DNA of 64,000 bases from Amphiduros pacificus (Eukaryota; Annelida; Polychaeta; Phyllodocida; Hesionidae), in the NCBI GenBank assembly GCA_949316495.1, contig OX439001.1, positions 23,506,501 to 23,570,500 on the forward strand, written 5' to 3'. A model generated the notes under the pieces. That model had not been told where the DNA came from, did no database searches, and saw only the letters and a list, made by a program, of their open reading frames with translations. The stretch's first letter is position 1, and the number at the start of each line of letters is the position of its first letter. This document shows positions 23,991-50,454 of this stretch, in pieces. The translations under genes were made by a program, and so were the position numbers.

Positions 23991-24572
23991 AGCCTTACCA
24001 ACAATCCTCTCAGCGACCATAGGCTATTTAGTTATTATTGAGGATTACACAGATAATGATTTCTTTAAAGTATAAAATATAACATATTTTGTTTGGCATA
24101 TTCTCATAGAGGTCCTAATTGGATATTATAATATGAGTTCAGGATTCCCCTGTGAGGAAATAAATGCACAGTGGCAAATATTACACACAAATGAAGAAGC
24201 GATTGGGGAAATTTGAAAATTTGCATGATCAGCACAGGAAACGTCTTTTTTGGAATGCAAAGAAAGCGACCCACACACTTGACTGACATCTGTCCATCGT
24301 TAATGAGCACTGCTACGTGTATAAGGGAACGAGTGTGCGCCTGTATTCATTGTGAAGATAGCGGGACGGGCAGATAATGTCACTGAGGTATAAGGTACAT
24401 GTGCAGCTGTCAAACAGACGTACTACATGTAAACATTAGCAGTGCGCTGTGTGGATCTCAGATCATATCAATATGTGGCATATGTCAACACGGCCAAACA
24501 CTGTCATGAACACTTGTCTGTGTCTGAGGATCTTTTTACCGAGCCCGTGTTGTTGAAACCTTTTAAGGTTTC
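23991..24572 (+). other. Intronic DNA between the 62-bp satellite and exon 1c
   Basis: No repeat or exon is recognised. It is the candidate promoter region for alternative exon 1c; no CRE or GC box like that of exon 1d is present. Confidence 0.4.
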
Positions 24573-24740
24573 ATGTCTTGGGGTCAATTTCTGACCTGCT
24601 TTGGTTCTGGATGCCATAGTTCTCTGAGCAAGAAGACAAATCGTCTCAAGAAATTAAAATTAAAGCGGAATGGCCACAAACGTACCAAAGCGGGACTTGC
24701 CCGAACGCCGTCTGAATTGCGACGCGACGTTAAAATTACG
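24573..24740 (+). CDS. BAIAP3-like alternative first exon 1c (56 codons)
   Basis: ATG at 24573 opens 56 codons starting MSWGQFLTCFGSGCH and continuing into a Lys/Arg-rich stretch (KKTNRLKKLKLKRNGHKR), then ...RRDVKIT before a GTATGT donor at 24741, phase 0. It splices in frame to exon 2 at 26522 for a protein of about 1,237 residues. It is the candidate nearest exon 2 and combines a Cys/aromatic head with a basic patch, which could favour membrane association (inference). The donor is good; the linkage is inferred from phase and position. Confidence 0.65.
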
Positions 24741-26521
24741 GTATGTAGATATCGTTTTTTTTTTGTCAATTGCCATTTTGTATTTTAATTTACAATCAAT
24801 TTACAACACAAGGGTTACATATGGTGTTTATATTGAGATGTAATTCATAAGAATGACTAGGCAAGAATACAATACTCACATTTCTTGATATCACTATAAA
24901 ACCAATTTAACACTGTAAATCTGCTGGGATTATCATCACTAAACTAATAAATCTACAACAGAAGTAGAGCTGCTATCTGATAGTGATATCACACCTACTA
25001 CGGGAAGCGATGACCTCATTTATAAACAATCATAAAGGTCAATATCCAGAGACCATGATAAAATATCAAGGACTTCCCGGATCAGCAATCAAGATTGATT
25101 GATTGATATATTTTGCAAAAGTTCAATAATCGTTCATTGCGACAGCCAGATATGTGTTGAAATGGCCCATCAAGAGTGCAAATGACATGATACCTTAAAT
25201 TGAATAACTACGGAATGAACTGTATTCCTTATGGGAGAAGGAAAAATATTGACTGAATTTCAAGCCCCTTTCCCCGGGAAAGGGTATGGACAATCACATC
25301 ATAAAAAGGTTCAAAGGGGATAACAGCTGAGGTCAAATAGGTAATTCCTGTATCTGTTACTTGATCTAAAGTATATTATTAGTAAATGGACATCAGAGTT
25401 TTTATGACAGCTCATTTAAATTTATTTATAAAAAGGAATGATAATTTAACGATAATATGTTTTAGTTCACATATTTAACTGGCTGAACTAATTTGTATGA
25501 AGTAAAACATTGTAACTTGACGGGAGAGATAGCTTAGAGGAAGCAGACCTCAGATGGGAGAGGCATGGCCACTAAATATGACTCAACTGTTTCCAAAGAA
25601 TATGATGGAGAAGATATTTATACGCGTGTCAATGCCATCAGATGACACGAGGTTGTGGATAGCTAAATAACCTCCCTAAGTACACAACACTTCTCTATAT
25701 TGACGTTCAGCCTATCCCTGTACTTAAGTGTGACCATGGCGACCTAGGAATGTTAAGTACACGCAGCACTATGCCTGCAGTCATATCAAAGTGCACGTGA
25801 GATTATATCTACTGCAAGGCACGCGCAGTGTACACCGCCAGTCTTTGACGTTATGTTTGAATGGCTTTAAAGATGATTTTAACCAAATATTTACTCAGCC
25901 ATAGGTCGTCGCATTGATTCCATTTAGAATATAGTTTAAAATGATAATTCTCAGATTGATTGGTGACCTGATTAAGGTTTTCTCATCTGCGGAAAACAGT
26001 TATTCAAAGGGCTTGACAAATATTTAATTGGGCGAAACGTAACCATGACAGAAATTTGGCTTCTCTTTTCTCCGCACATCTTTAAATGCAATTTTGTTTA
26101 TTATTTTATGTCTGATGAACATGATGAATGAACATGTCTAATAATAACCTCTGTGGATCTGGTCTCATTCAAATGCTGACCTCCTGGCGTATGATTAATA
26201 GTTAATGTTCTCGCTACAATATTTCATAAATGTATGAAGTTTACTATTGAATATATCTAATATTGAATGGGTTTAGTGTCGAATGGGTTTGTCAAACCAT
26301 AGAAGACATCCCCGTCTCTCTGTTTAAAGACTTATTCAAATGGAGTAGTTGTTTTCGTCACAGTATTCTATATGCTCTTTGACTTAATTATTGGTTTGAT
26401 AAATTATCATTGCAGCATGTAATCTTTCCAAGCTTTAAAATTCAGTTTACCAAATCTGCCTCATCAAAAGTATAATTATATGAGTTTTTGAAATGAAGTT
26501 TCAATTTTTCTCCAATTATAG
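24741..26521 (+). other. Intron between exon 1c and shared exon 2
   Basis: About 1.8 kb of AT-rich intronic DNA. I see no mobile element, satellite or additional exon in it. Confidence 0.5.
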
Positions 26522-42273
<15,752 letters not shown>

Positions 42274-42280
42274 ATAAATG

Positions 42281-42308
42281 CTATACATACACACACACAC
42301 ACACACAT
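42281..42308. repeat. (CA)n tract in BAIAP3 3' UTR
   Basis: A short CA run just downstream of the BAIAP3 stop, followed by 'aaggtacatatataaatgta', which resembles the flank of the TA palindromes at 19.1-19.4 kb. Confidence 0.8.
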
Positions 42309-42656
42309 ACATATATATGAAGGTACATATATAAATGTAAATGAATGTACATATATGTATTACTGAATGTAACTGAGTGTAATGTAAATGTAAGTTTTAG
42401 AGATGTAATAGAAACGTTTAAGTACACCTGTATATATTTATAAATCTTGATATTTTAGAGCCTTAATAAGCAATACGCTCATATACAAAGTGACAATAGC
42501 TTTATTTTCCTAAGACGATGTGCAGTTTTCTGTCTTACAAAGAATGTATTAGTTTTAATATTGTACTCGTATTTGCCATTTTATATAATTTATAATGTAA
42601 ATATACCAGTTAAATATGTTGTATGATACTATGTAAAATTATTTTTGTATTGATTA

Positions 42657-42668
42657 TTTATTAATAAA
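42657..42668. terminator. Palindromic bidirectional poly(A) signal
   Basis: TTTATTAATAAA is a perfect 12-bp palindrome. Its right half (42663-42668) is AATAAA for the plus-strand BAIAP3 transcript, 390 bp after its stop. Its left half (42657-42662) is AATAAA on the minus strand for the convergent gene, 174 bp after that stop. The shared use is inferred from position; another AATAAA lies at 42273 right at the BAIAP3 stop. Confidence 0.65.
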
Positions 42669-42835
42669 GTTGAAGTCATGTTTGTGTGACTCCATTCTTA
42701 ATATAATAGTACAATTTTCCATAATAACAAGGGGTTTCACGCCGTAAGGTGATAGCCTTAAACGTCGGCTATCACATTAGATATACGTATTACTCAAACC
42801 ATTATCAAAAGTTGTTTTTACAAACTGAATACTTC

Positions 42836-45800
42836 TTATGTTTTTTGTAACGGGTCTTTATCAGGGTTAGTGGATTCCTTTTGAGGGATATAATCTGCCT
42901 GGTATTCACCTGTTCCTGGCTGGTAAAGGTATTTTTGCACTGGAGACAAACGATTAGATTCCATCTGAAAATATAGATAAAATTGCTGTATCATTGACTT
43001 GATATTAGATTACGCATATCTGTGGATAAGATATGCATTTTTTAGTTTTCAAAATTCTTTCAATCAACTTTATGATCACCATAACAACTTTGCTTTTTCA
43101 AAAAAAGAAAAGAAAAAGAAATTCTTTATCCACATGTTAGGGACTTGAAAAATATTAGTTTATTTTTGATATCGTCAGGGGTGATGCCATACTCGTCATT
43201 TTACGCAATAAAGGTTGTTTCAAATAGTATATTTGCACATGGTATTATGCTTTGGGTGCTAGGCTCTGGTATAAGACACTTTGATTTCATAGATATCAAT
43301 ATTCGGATAACCATCGTGGTTTCGATGTTATGCCAAATAATTTTCAAGGTAACATGAAAGTTGTAGAACTTTTTAAACATCCTTAGGGATCACAACATTG
43401 GTCACCCGAGTTCAAGCAAAGTACTTTAAAGCAATTTCAGCAAATGACAATAAAATTGGAAGGTGCATTTTAGCTGAGTTTAGGGAGCTTTAACACATCA
43501 CACTATCATGGTGACATTTAAACATACCACAAATTTATGCAAATCTGCCTGTGACCTCTTCGATTTCATGAACGTTTTAACAATTGTAAGCAGTGTGAAT
43601 TGATAAGAAATATAAGAAGTCAAAATATTTTCTCAGTAACATTTCTCAGTAACTGGGTTTAATGACGCATTATGGACTATCTGAATTGCTCACAATATAT
43701 ACTTTTTTATTACTGGATTGTCATTGAAGAGAAATACTCCCAGTATTTCATCACAGAAATGGACAACCTTACATAGGAATTTTATATTATTTTGAAAACT
43801 TCACAAAAAATGGAGAGAATGTGTAAAATATATATGTCTTGTCCTTTAGATTCAAATGAAATGATGTGGATGACCTTCAAGGTGCATGGCAAATGGCTCC
43901 CTATGATGATGATGCTGAAAGGTACTTACTCTTACATTGTTCTTCTCTGCACTGTTGAGCAGTGGCGACACACACCGAGGTCCAGGGCGGGACTTTGGCA
44001 AAATCTTTTGACCACTAACCCCAACGGTGTCAATAGCTTTTACTTTCTGCAGTTGCTCACTTAATATTTCTTCCACTTCACTGTCTGAAGTCAATTCACC
44101 CTACAAGAACAGTTTTACGCGATATATATCTGCCTCATTTGTCATAAAGATTAGGTAAACGATGTGGTAGAATCAAATAGTTTAAGAAAGTGTTGAGATA
44201 TTTTCTGTCTTAGAATTGCAGAATAAAGAATACAAAGCCAGACACACATTAAGAGTTTATCACAGCATCTTTACGAACGGACAGACAGCACCCAAATTTA
44301 TTTAAGACAATAATGAGATGAATTTGTACTCATCGATATGAAAGACAAAAGCAATTCTGTTCCATACAATTCTTTCTTCAATTATGGAAAATAAAGACGT
44401 AATCATCTCTTAATTTAATGCACATAATTCTTACCTATCTATGCGAAATATAGCACAGTTTCTGAGATAAACCTCACGAGGCTCAGTTCTCTTAAACTTC
44501 TATGGTCTATCTACTCAAATATATGAAACGTGTCTCAATAGACAAAAGCTGTGTACGTATTTTATTGATATATATATGATATCTTTCTGTAAGTATAACA
44601 GCTGCTATTCTAGAGGCATCACTTAATTTCACTCTTTCATATGGCATCCAAGACACCATTTCAGAAGCTCTACTTTGGAGAGGCAGCTGGAGAGGCGGCT
44701 CTTACAACCGAACTAAGTCTAGCTCATCTTCCAGCCGTGTTTGTAAAACGTGCTACCCAGCTTTACTAGGCCTGTTCTCTCTCTTCTCTCCTGTTATACT
44801 TAACCCGATGCAAAGGGGAGTAAAAAAGTGTGCTGGAATGTTACTATCTACGTTTTCCTCATTTACTAGATACCTTAAACATCGCCCAATGACATAAGAC
44901 TAGTACTATTTAAGTAGCATTAGATGAAAAGAAAACAAACATTAAAAGCCCGTATACAGAATAAATTCAACACAACTATCAGTGTCACTCTCCATGAATG
45001 TTTGCGAGCTTATTTGATAGAATATACTCCCTTACCTCTGCATCATATGAGGAACTTAGGTTGGAAGGAAGTTGGTTAGATCTCTCGGGAACTGAAACCC
45101 TTCTTGCAGCTGATATATTATTTTCATCTTCATCCTCTAAACTTGAAATGACAGCGTTTGTCCTGGAGGCAAAGTCTCTCTGCCCGTGAACAGTTTGGTG
45201 CAGATCTTTCAGAGCTTGCTGGCACTCCTCAGGACTAAGGTCCACAGAACCACTGCTGCTGTCAAGTCCACATTTCTGAAGTTTGATCTGAAATTGTTTT
45301 TCTTTTTTTCTATCAGCCCATTTCTTATCCTCAATAGATTGTGGAGATGTATTCTTATATGGCGTGGACTTCATTCCAATGGTGGTACCTCTGATACAGT
45401 ACCTGTCTTCCCACAGCGGAGTCATGCTATTGGCACTGGCATCTATTGTATTAGCAATAGAATCTTTATATTCTACAGGTGAGGCATGAGAGGGATATTT
45501 TTCAACAAACTTCTCGGTAGAAGTGCCTGTGTTACTCCTTTTCCTTAACGTGCCAGAGTTAACATTTGAAAGGCTAAAGTTTGAAGATGAATCGTTTTTA
45601 GGCTTTATAACATGCTCTGCCAATTCACGAATGATACTACGGTTAGATGCAAACTGAACCGGAAGAGAGTGGCGCCGACGACCGGGAGAATATCCAGCTG
45701 GAAATGATAAACCAGTCGATATTTCTTCTGACGGTTTTGTGTCCAAAGAACTTTTATTTTCTATCTGATCCTCTGGTACCTGCTGCAGACCTTGTGAAGT

Positions 45801-46775
45801 GCTGGAACTGTGAACTGGATGCTGGAAACTGGGAGATCCAACGGGTGGAAGTGGTTGAATTACCTCAAGAAACTTGTCCATTCCAATCTTACTGCTATAC
45901 AGGGGGTTATTTGTAAATGCCTCTTTATATGACCTAGATCATAACAGAAAATTGTTATTGGTAATGCATCATCAATAATAGAATTAAAATATTGAAATCT
46001 TGGAAGAGCTCTTTGAATTTGGGTATTATGCCATGTTAGGAAAATATGTATTACATGTATATACCTAATTCAATGACAATGGTTCACAAGGAAAGTTACT
46101 GTTACGTGAATTTCAGAATCATGATTTTTTGTCAATTTTCGGACTCTGCATAAAAAGTTTTTCTGCAATTATATGCCGGATTGTTGTGTGAGTAGGTTCT
46201 TGTGGCAATCTTACCTATACTGGCACGCCTGCAGGGCCATCACAGCCACCGACATGGCGGTCGTTGTCACACCCACTGCCACGTCATGCAAACTATCCGC
46301 CTCCACCTGCGCTTTACGGGCAAGGTGGTCTATATATCTGCAACAAAATCACATAGCATCTTTCAAAAAAAGGTGTCAGCTTGTTGTGATCATAATCATA
46401 TCGCAACAGTCTTTTCCAGTTGGCTCATAACTGAGAGGGATGTTTTGGGGCGAAGGCTAGTATAAGAACATGAACAGAACCTACATGTTCATGCAGATAC
46501 CGTCGCCATCATCTAAGTTTTGTGCTTGATACTACATATAACATTGAATAAAGCGAAAAGGCAAAGCAATGGTGTATGTAGCCAACGCTTCTGTCTGTTG
46601 TTGTTTGGAATGTCATGCCCACTTACTTTGCTTTTGTGTCGGCCAGTTTTGCCTGCTCCTGAACATTTTTTGCCACGCAGGCCACGTCAATGGCACCAAG
46701 AAATGCGTCATACTGCTCGTCTTTGTCTTCTGAACCACTTCCCTTTTCTCTCTCCCTGGCTGTTTGGTCAGCCAT
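42836..46775 (-). CDS. Unrecognised 476-residue protein, 5 exons
   Basis: Exons in transcript order: 46775-46627, 46337-46215, 45894-45036, 44100-43930, 42964-42836. Junctions are GT-AG and phases agree. The start is MADQTAREREKG. Exons 1-2 encode an Ala-rich, probably helical segment (about residues 20-92: DEQYDAFLGAIDVACVAKN, then LARKAQVEADSLHDVAVG). Exon 3 (286 codons) is Ser/Pro/Gln-rich and likely disordered, with RRRHS-type sites that look phosphorylatable. Exon 4 has an acidic SDSEVEEILSEQLQ segment; the end is ...NPDKDPLQKT. No family is recognised. The exon 3 acceptor reads TATAGCAG, a NAGNAG site allowing a one-residue choice (45894 or 45891). Convergent with BAIAP3. If translation ran through the exon 3 donor the protein would end 17 residues later, an alternative form. 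Confidence 0.8.
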
Positions 46776-47000
46776 GATACCATTATTCACAATATCGAAG
46801 TGTATACAAATGACGATAACCACTGAATCGGTACAAACATTTGTTTACCAATGACGTTACTTTAAGCTTTATGACGTCACGCCACGTGCCCCGTTGGTTG
46901 GCAACTGTTCATCCTGGTCTACTTTCACTTTCGATTTTGGAGGTTCGCACAACACGGGCACGTGCAGGATTTCGACCGTAAACCAACAATACAATCCACT
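46776..47000 (-). promoter_or_regulatory. Promoter region of the 476-residue gene
   Basis: About 100 bp upstream of the start codon are a palindromic CRE TGACGTCA (46872-46879) and an E-box CACGTG (46883-46888) separated by three bases. Local GC content is above the surroundings. Promoter function is inferred. Confidence 0.55.
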
Positions 47001-47345
47001 GTTATTGATATTTGACCACACGTTTCTATGTAATAGGACTACTTAATTTGCACATTTTGTAAACAGACACAGACATGAAAATATAAAATTTTCGAACATT
47101 AAATAATTAAAGAGAAGATCCCAATAGCTAGATTTTAAGTTGTCAATGATGTAGTTAAATCGACCAATAACTGATAGAGCGGCGCCAATTTGTACACCTA
47201 TTTAGATATTTTATAAGTGCCTTCGGCTGGGAGGATTGCAATCTCTCGCTTGTGCAGCAATCTTGTATATGCAGCTATCTCTCACATTTGCAACTATCTC
47301 TCACATATGCAGCTATTTTTCACATATGCAGCTATGTCTCACTTA

Positions 47346-47637
47346 GGGGCGATCCATTTGATTTTTGTGGGGTGGGGTGGGAGATTTTGGAAAAAAAATT
47401 TATTCACCCACCCCATATTCATCCAGTACTGCTGTCCCACCCCACCCCACAAAAATCAAATGGATCGCCTCTAACAAGAAAAAAAATTTATTCACCCACC
47501 CCACACCAGAAAAAAAATTTATTCACCCACCCCACACCAGAAAAAAAAATTATTCATCCACCCTACCAAAGAAAAAAAAATTATTCATCCAGTACTGCTG
47601 TCCCACCCCACCCCACAAAAATCAAATGGATCGCCCC
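47346..47637. mobile_element. PIF/Harbinger-like MITE (292 bp)
   Basis: Terminal inverted repeats of about 36 bp start GGGGCGATCCATTTGATTTT. A 3-bp TTA duplication flanks it (47343-47345, 47638-47640). The 3-bp TWA-type target and GGG start fit PIF/Harbinger. Inside are about 40-bp tandem units of 'ttattcacccaccccacacc', and the right TIR with its inner flank is duplicated at about 47419-47472. ORFs rich in HPTPxKK are repeat artefacts. Confidence 0.85.
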
Positions 47638-48379
47638 TTATGCAACTGTCTCTCAGTTTTATATCCATCTCTGATTTGTGCATTTATCTCTCACATGTAC
47701 AGCTATCTCACTGATGTAATCTATCTCTCACATTTACAGCTATCTCACTGATGTAATCTTTCTCTCACGTGTGCAGCTGTCTCATTGTTGCAACATTGGA
47801 GTAATTATTACTCCAAGTTGTAACTATCCCTCACTTATGAATCTGTCTCTCACTGTTGTATCCATCCTTCACTTGTACATCTATATCTCGATTATGCAGC
47901 TATCTCTAGCTATTGTATCAATCTCTCCTGTGCAGATATCTCTCACTGTTGTAGCTATCGCTTACTTGTGCATCCATCTCTCATCATTGTAACTATAGCT
48001 CACTTGTGTGGCTATCTCTTACTTATGCAGCTGTCGCACACTCATGTAGCTGTCCAAGTAATGTCTGCATTTTATCCATGAAGGCCCCTTTGTGCAAAAC
48101 CTAGCGGGACCTCCACTGGTTCAATAATTAGGTCAATAATTAGATCAAATTTCCGATGTTTGAAATCAAAGCCCTAATACAGAAATATATGCATATTGGA
48201 GGTAATATTTCATATCTAATGTAATTATGACAACAAATACCTGAGGACTATACCATTCTAAATATGCCTTTAGCGGAATCCATCACATAAGCTTACAAAA
48301 TAAAACTGAAGTGGAGGGCAACATGGTGAAAAAAACAGCGAGATCTGGTATGGTCCCAAGTGGGGAATCCAGGATTTTT

Positions 48380-48588
48380 TTGTAACATGGATGGTTCCTT
48401 TTTTGACAATGATTGTCAAAATAGGAACTATCTGTGTTATTCTGTGATCGGTACAATCATGGCCATGGGAAATGCGTAGTCATATCCTGTGGGTTGTAAT
48501 TCGTTTTTTTCTGTGGTCATTATTGTTAAAGCAACTGACGCCACTGTGGAGTGTTCGTCCATGTGCATGCAAGATTCCAATGTGCGCA
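48380..48588 (+). mobile_element. Fragment of the palindromic element family
   Basis: This matches the centre and inner right arm of the structure at 50455-51998 ('aggaactatctgtgttattc', 'gttaaagcaactgacgccac', 'tgtggagtgt'). It starts with GTAACAYGGATGGTTCC, like the outer end near 52035-52055 read in reverse. It is cut off at 48588 by the MITE at 48589. Confidence 0.7.
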
Positions 48589-49072
48589 TGGTCTCACCCC
48601 AGTAATTGAGGCCCCCTATTGCAGGGAGGATTAGACTTGCCGATTTCAAATTATCATAATTTCTTTAATAAAAATGTCAAGAGCTAAATCTAAGGCTCTA
48701 CAATATTGTAAAATTCACAAATTTTCATATAAAACCATAAAAAAGGCATGTCAAGCACGAAAATCTCAAGTTAAATGCATTAATAGGACATTTTTTTTTA
48801 AAAACGTTTTCTTGTTTCTCACCAAAACACCTGCTGACAAATCATTACACGGCACTATTTTTCTCCATAAAAGCAAAGTTTCTTTCAAACTTCATTTTTT
48901 TAGCATAATTTTAGAAAACCCTCGTCATAAACTGTCCAACTAAGCCAAACCTAAAGAATTTTCATCAATTTAGCACTGAAAAACGATCAAACAAAGACAG
49001 AAATGAATTTTTTACAATGTACTACTTCTCTGCTTCTACTCGTAGGTATACATAATTACTGGGGTGAGACCA
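48589..49072. mobile_element. MITE with 19-bp TIRs (484 bp)
   Basis: A perfect 19-bp inverted repeat TGGTCTCACCCCAGTAATT begins at 48589 and its complement ends at 49072. The interior is AT-rich and noncoding. It is inserted in the repeat fragment at 48380-48588. No unambiguous target duplication is seen. Confidence 0.8.
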
Positions 49073-49500
49073 TAATAGAGTAATGAAAAAAATGAATCAT
49101 CCCTATTTTTTTCCTGGTGAATTGTGTTGATATAAGTAATATATCTGTGCAGTTTTAGCAATTTAACTTAAAAAGAAAAAAAAGTTATGGCTGTTTAAAC
49201 GTGGAGGGAATATCTGAAAAATGGCCGAAAAGGAGAATTAAAAAAAAAAAAAATCGACCAATTTTTGGATTTTTTTTTTTTTTTTTCGTGCTTGACCCCC
49301 ATTTTTTTAGTACATGGGGAGAGATAGCTGCACATGGTAAGAGATAGCTGCAAATGGGGAGAGACAGCTGCTGAGAGATAGCTGTACATGGGGAGAGATA
49401 GCTGCACAGTTTGAGAGATAGCTGCACAGTTTGAGAGATAGCTGCACAGTTTGAGAGATAGCTGCACATGGGGAGAGATAGCTGCACATGGTGAGAGATA

Positions 49501-50231
49501 CTGTATACAGAGAAATATTCGCGCCTAGTTATCTTCGCGCCATCGCCGTTTTCGACAGGTTCGCGCCGTTTTATTTTCACGAATTTTGGATATCTATAAT
49601 CTATGGATTTCACAGAATCTGCACGCGAAATCCGCTTGTTGATATCTTGTTTAGAAGCAGAGAAAATCGAGTTTGAAATCTGCTAAAAATTTTAATTACA
49701 GTGAAATGTGCGATCAGCTGTTTGAGCTGTCAAAGACCGACCCCACTAGCACAGTTGGTAGAGTGTAGGATCTGTGCCTTTGTTGGTTAAATAAGTGGAG
49801 GGCGGGAGGTGGTGAGTTCGACTCCCACTGCCGGCAGTGTTACTTTCACACTGGGTAAAAGGCTCGAAAGTCGACCTGATATGGCCATTGTTGCTGAAAG
49901 GGTCGTAAAAACACCATTTCACAATTTTTTTTTTTGAGCTGTCAACTGTTTTGTGCTTCATATACAAGGTAATTCTGTTTAAATCATAACTGACATGAAG
50001 AAACATTTTATTCTTGTTAATCAGGACCGGCAATTCAGGCATCTGGTACACATTTTGGGCTCCTAAAACATCGATTATCTCAGCTGTCACTGGGTCAATA
50101 TGGTCATGCTTGGTATCAAAATGACCGGGAGAGTCCCCTCTTCAATTTCGCGTCCATTTAATTTCGCGAATGACGTCCTGGCGCGATTTAACGCGAAAAT
50201 AAAAAGGTCGCCAAAATGTGTCTGTATACAG
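49501..50231. mobile_element. TA-flanked MITE with CTGTATACAG ends, SINE inside
   Basis: The ends are CTGTATACAG at 49501-49510 and 50222-50231, each flanked by TA (49499-49500, 50232-50233), as for Tc1/mariner-type insertion. Subterminal regions are unusually rich in 'ttcgcg' (many CpG) for this window. Length is about 530 bp without the SINE at 49734-49932. Short MITEs with this end style are familiar from bivalve genomes, from memory only. The ends sit in the right arm of the Foldback-like element. Confidence 0.82.
49734..49932 (+). mobile_element. tRNA-derived SINE, second family
   Basis: The head has an A-box TAGCACAGTTGGTAGAG and B-box GAGTTCGACTCC in correct spacing, a short body, and an A/T-rich tail. 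A 13-bp duplication TTTGAGCTGTCAA lies at 49721-49733 and 49933-49945. It differs from the SINE at 572 and 37120. It is not a functional tRNA: the arms do not fold and there is a long extra insert. Confidence 0.88.
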
Positions 50232-50454
50232 TAGTTACAACAGTGAGAGACAACTGCACAACTGAATGACAGCTGCACACGTGGTAGTTGCACAAGTGAG
50301 AGACAACTGCACATGTGAGAGATAGCTGTATAGGTGAGGGATGGCTGCATAGGTGAGAGATAGCTGCACAATTGAGAGACAGCTGCACAGGTGAGGGCTG
50401 GCTACAACAGTGAGGGACAGCATCACTTCCCAGCCGAAGGCACTTGTATCGGGT

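Larger units (their letters stand above)
47215..50445. mobile_element. Foldback-like element: inverted arms made of about 20-bp subrepeats
   Basis: The ends are an exact 18-bp inverted repeat AAGTGCCTTCGGCTGGGA (47215-47232; complement at 50428-50445). Inward, both arms are long arrays of a degenerate 20-bp unit ('gcagctatctctcacttgtg') in opposite orientation: 47240-48065 on the left, 49315-49500 and 50233-50425 on the right. Long inverted arms of tandem subrepeats are the hallmark of Foldback elements. The middle is filled by other elements: Harbinger-like MITE (47346), repeat fragment (48380), 484-bp MITE (48589) and TA-flanked MITE (49501). A target duplication is not clear. Confidence 0.65.

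Noticed and set aside
47217-47992. Ser/Tyr-rich and HPTP-rich ORFs
   Set aside because: Readings of the Foldback subrepeats and the Harbinger-like MITE; nothing conserved.
49734-49830. Functional tRNA gene
   Set aside because: A and B boxes are present but the cloverleaf does not close and the unit has a SINE body, tail and 13-bp TSD.
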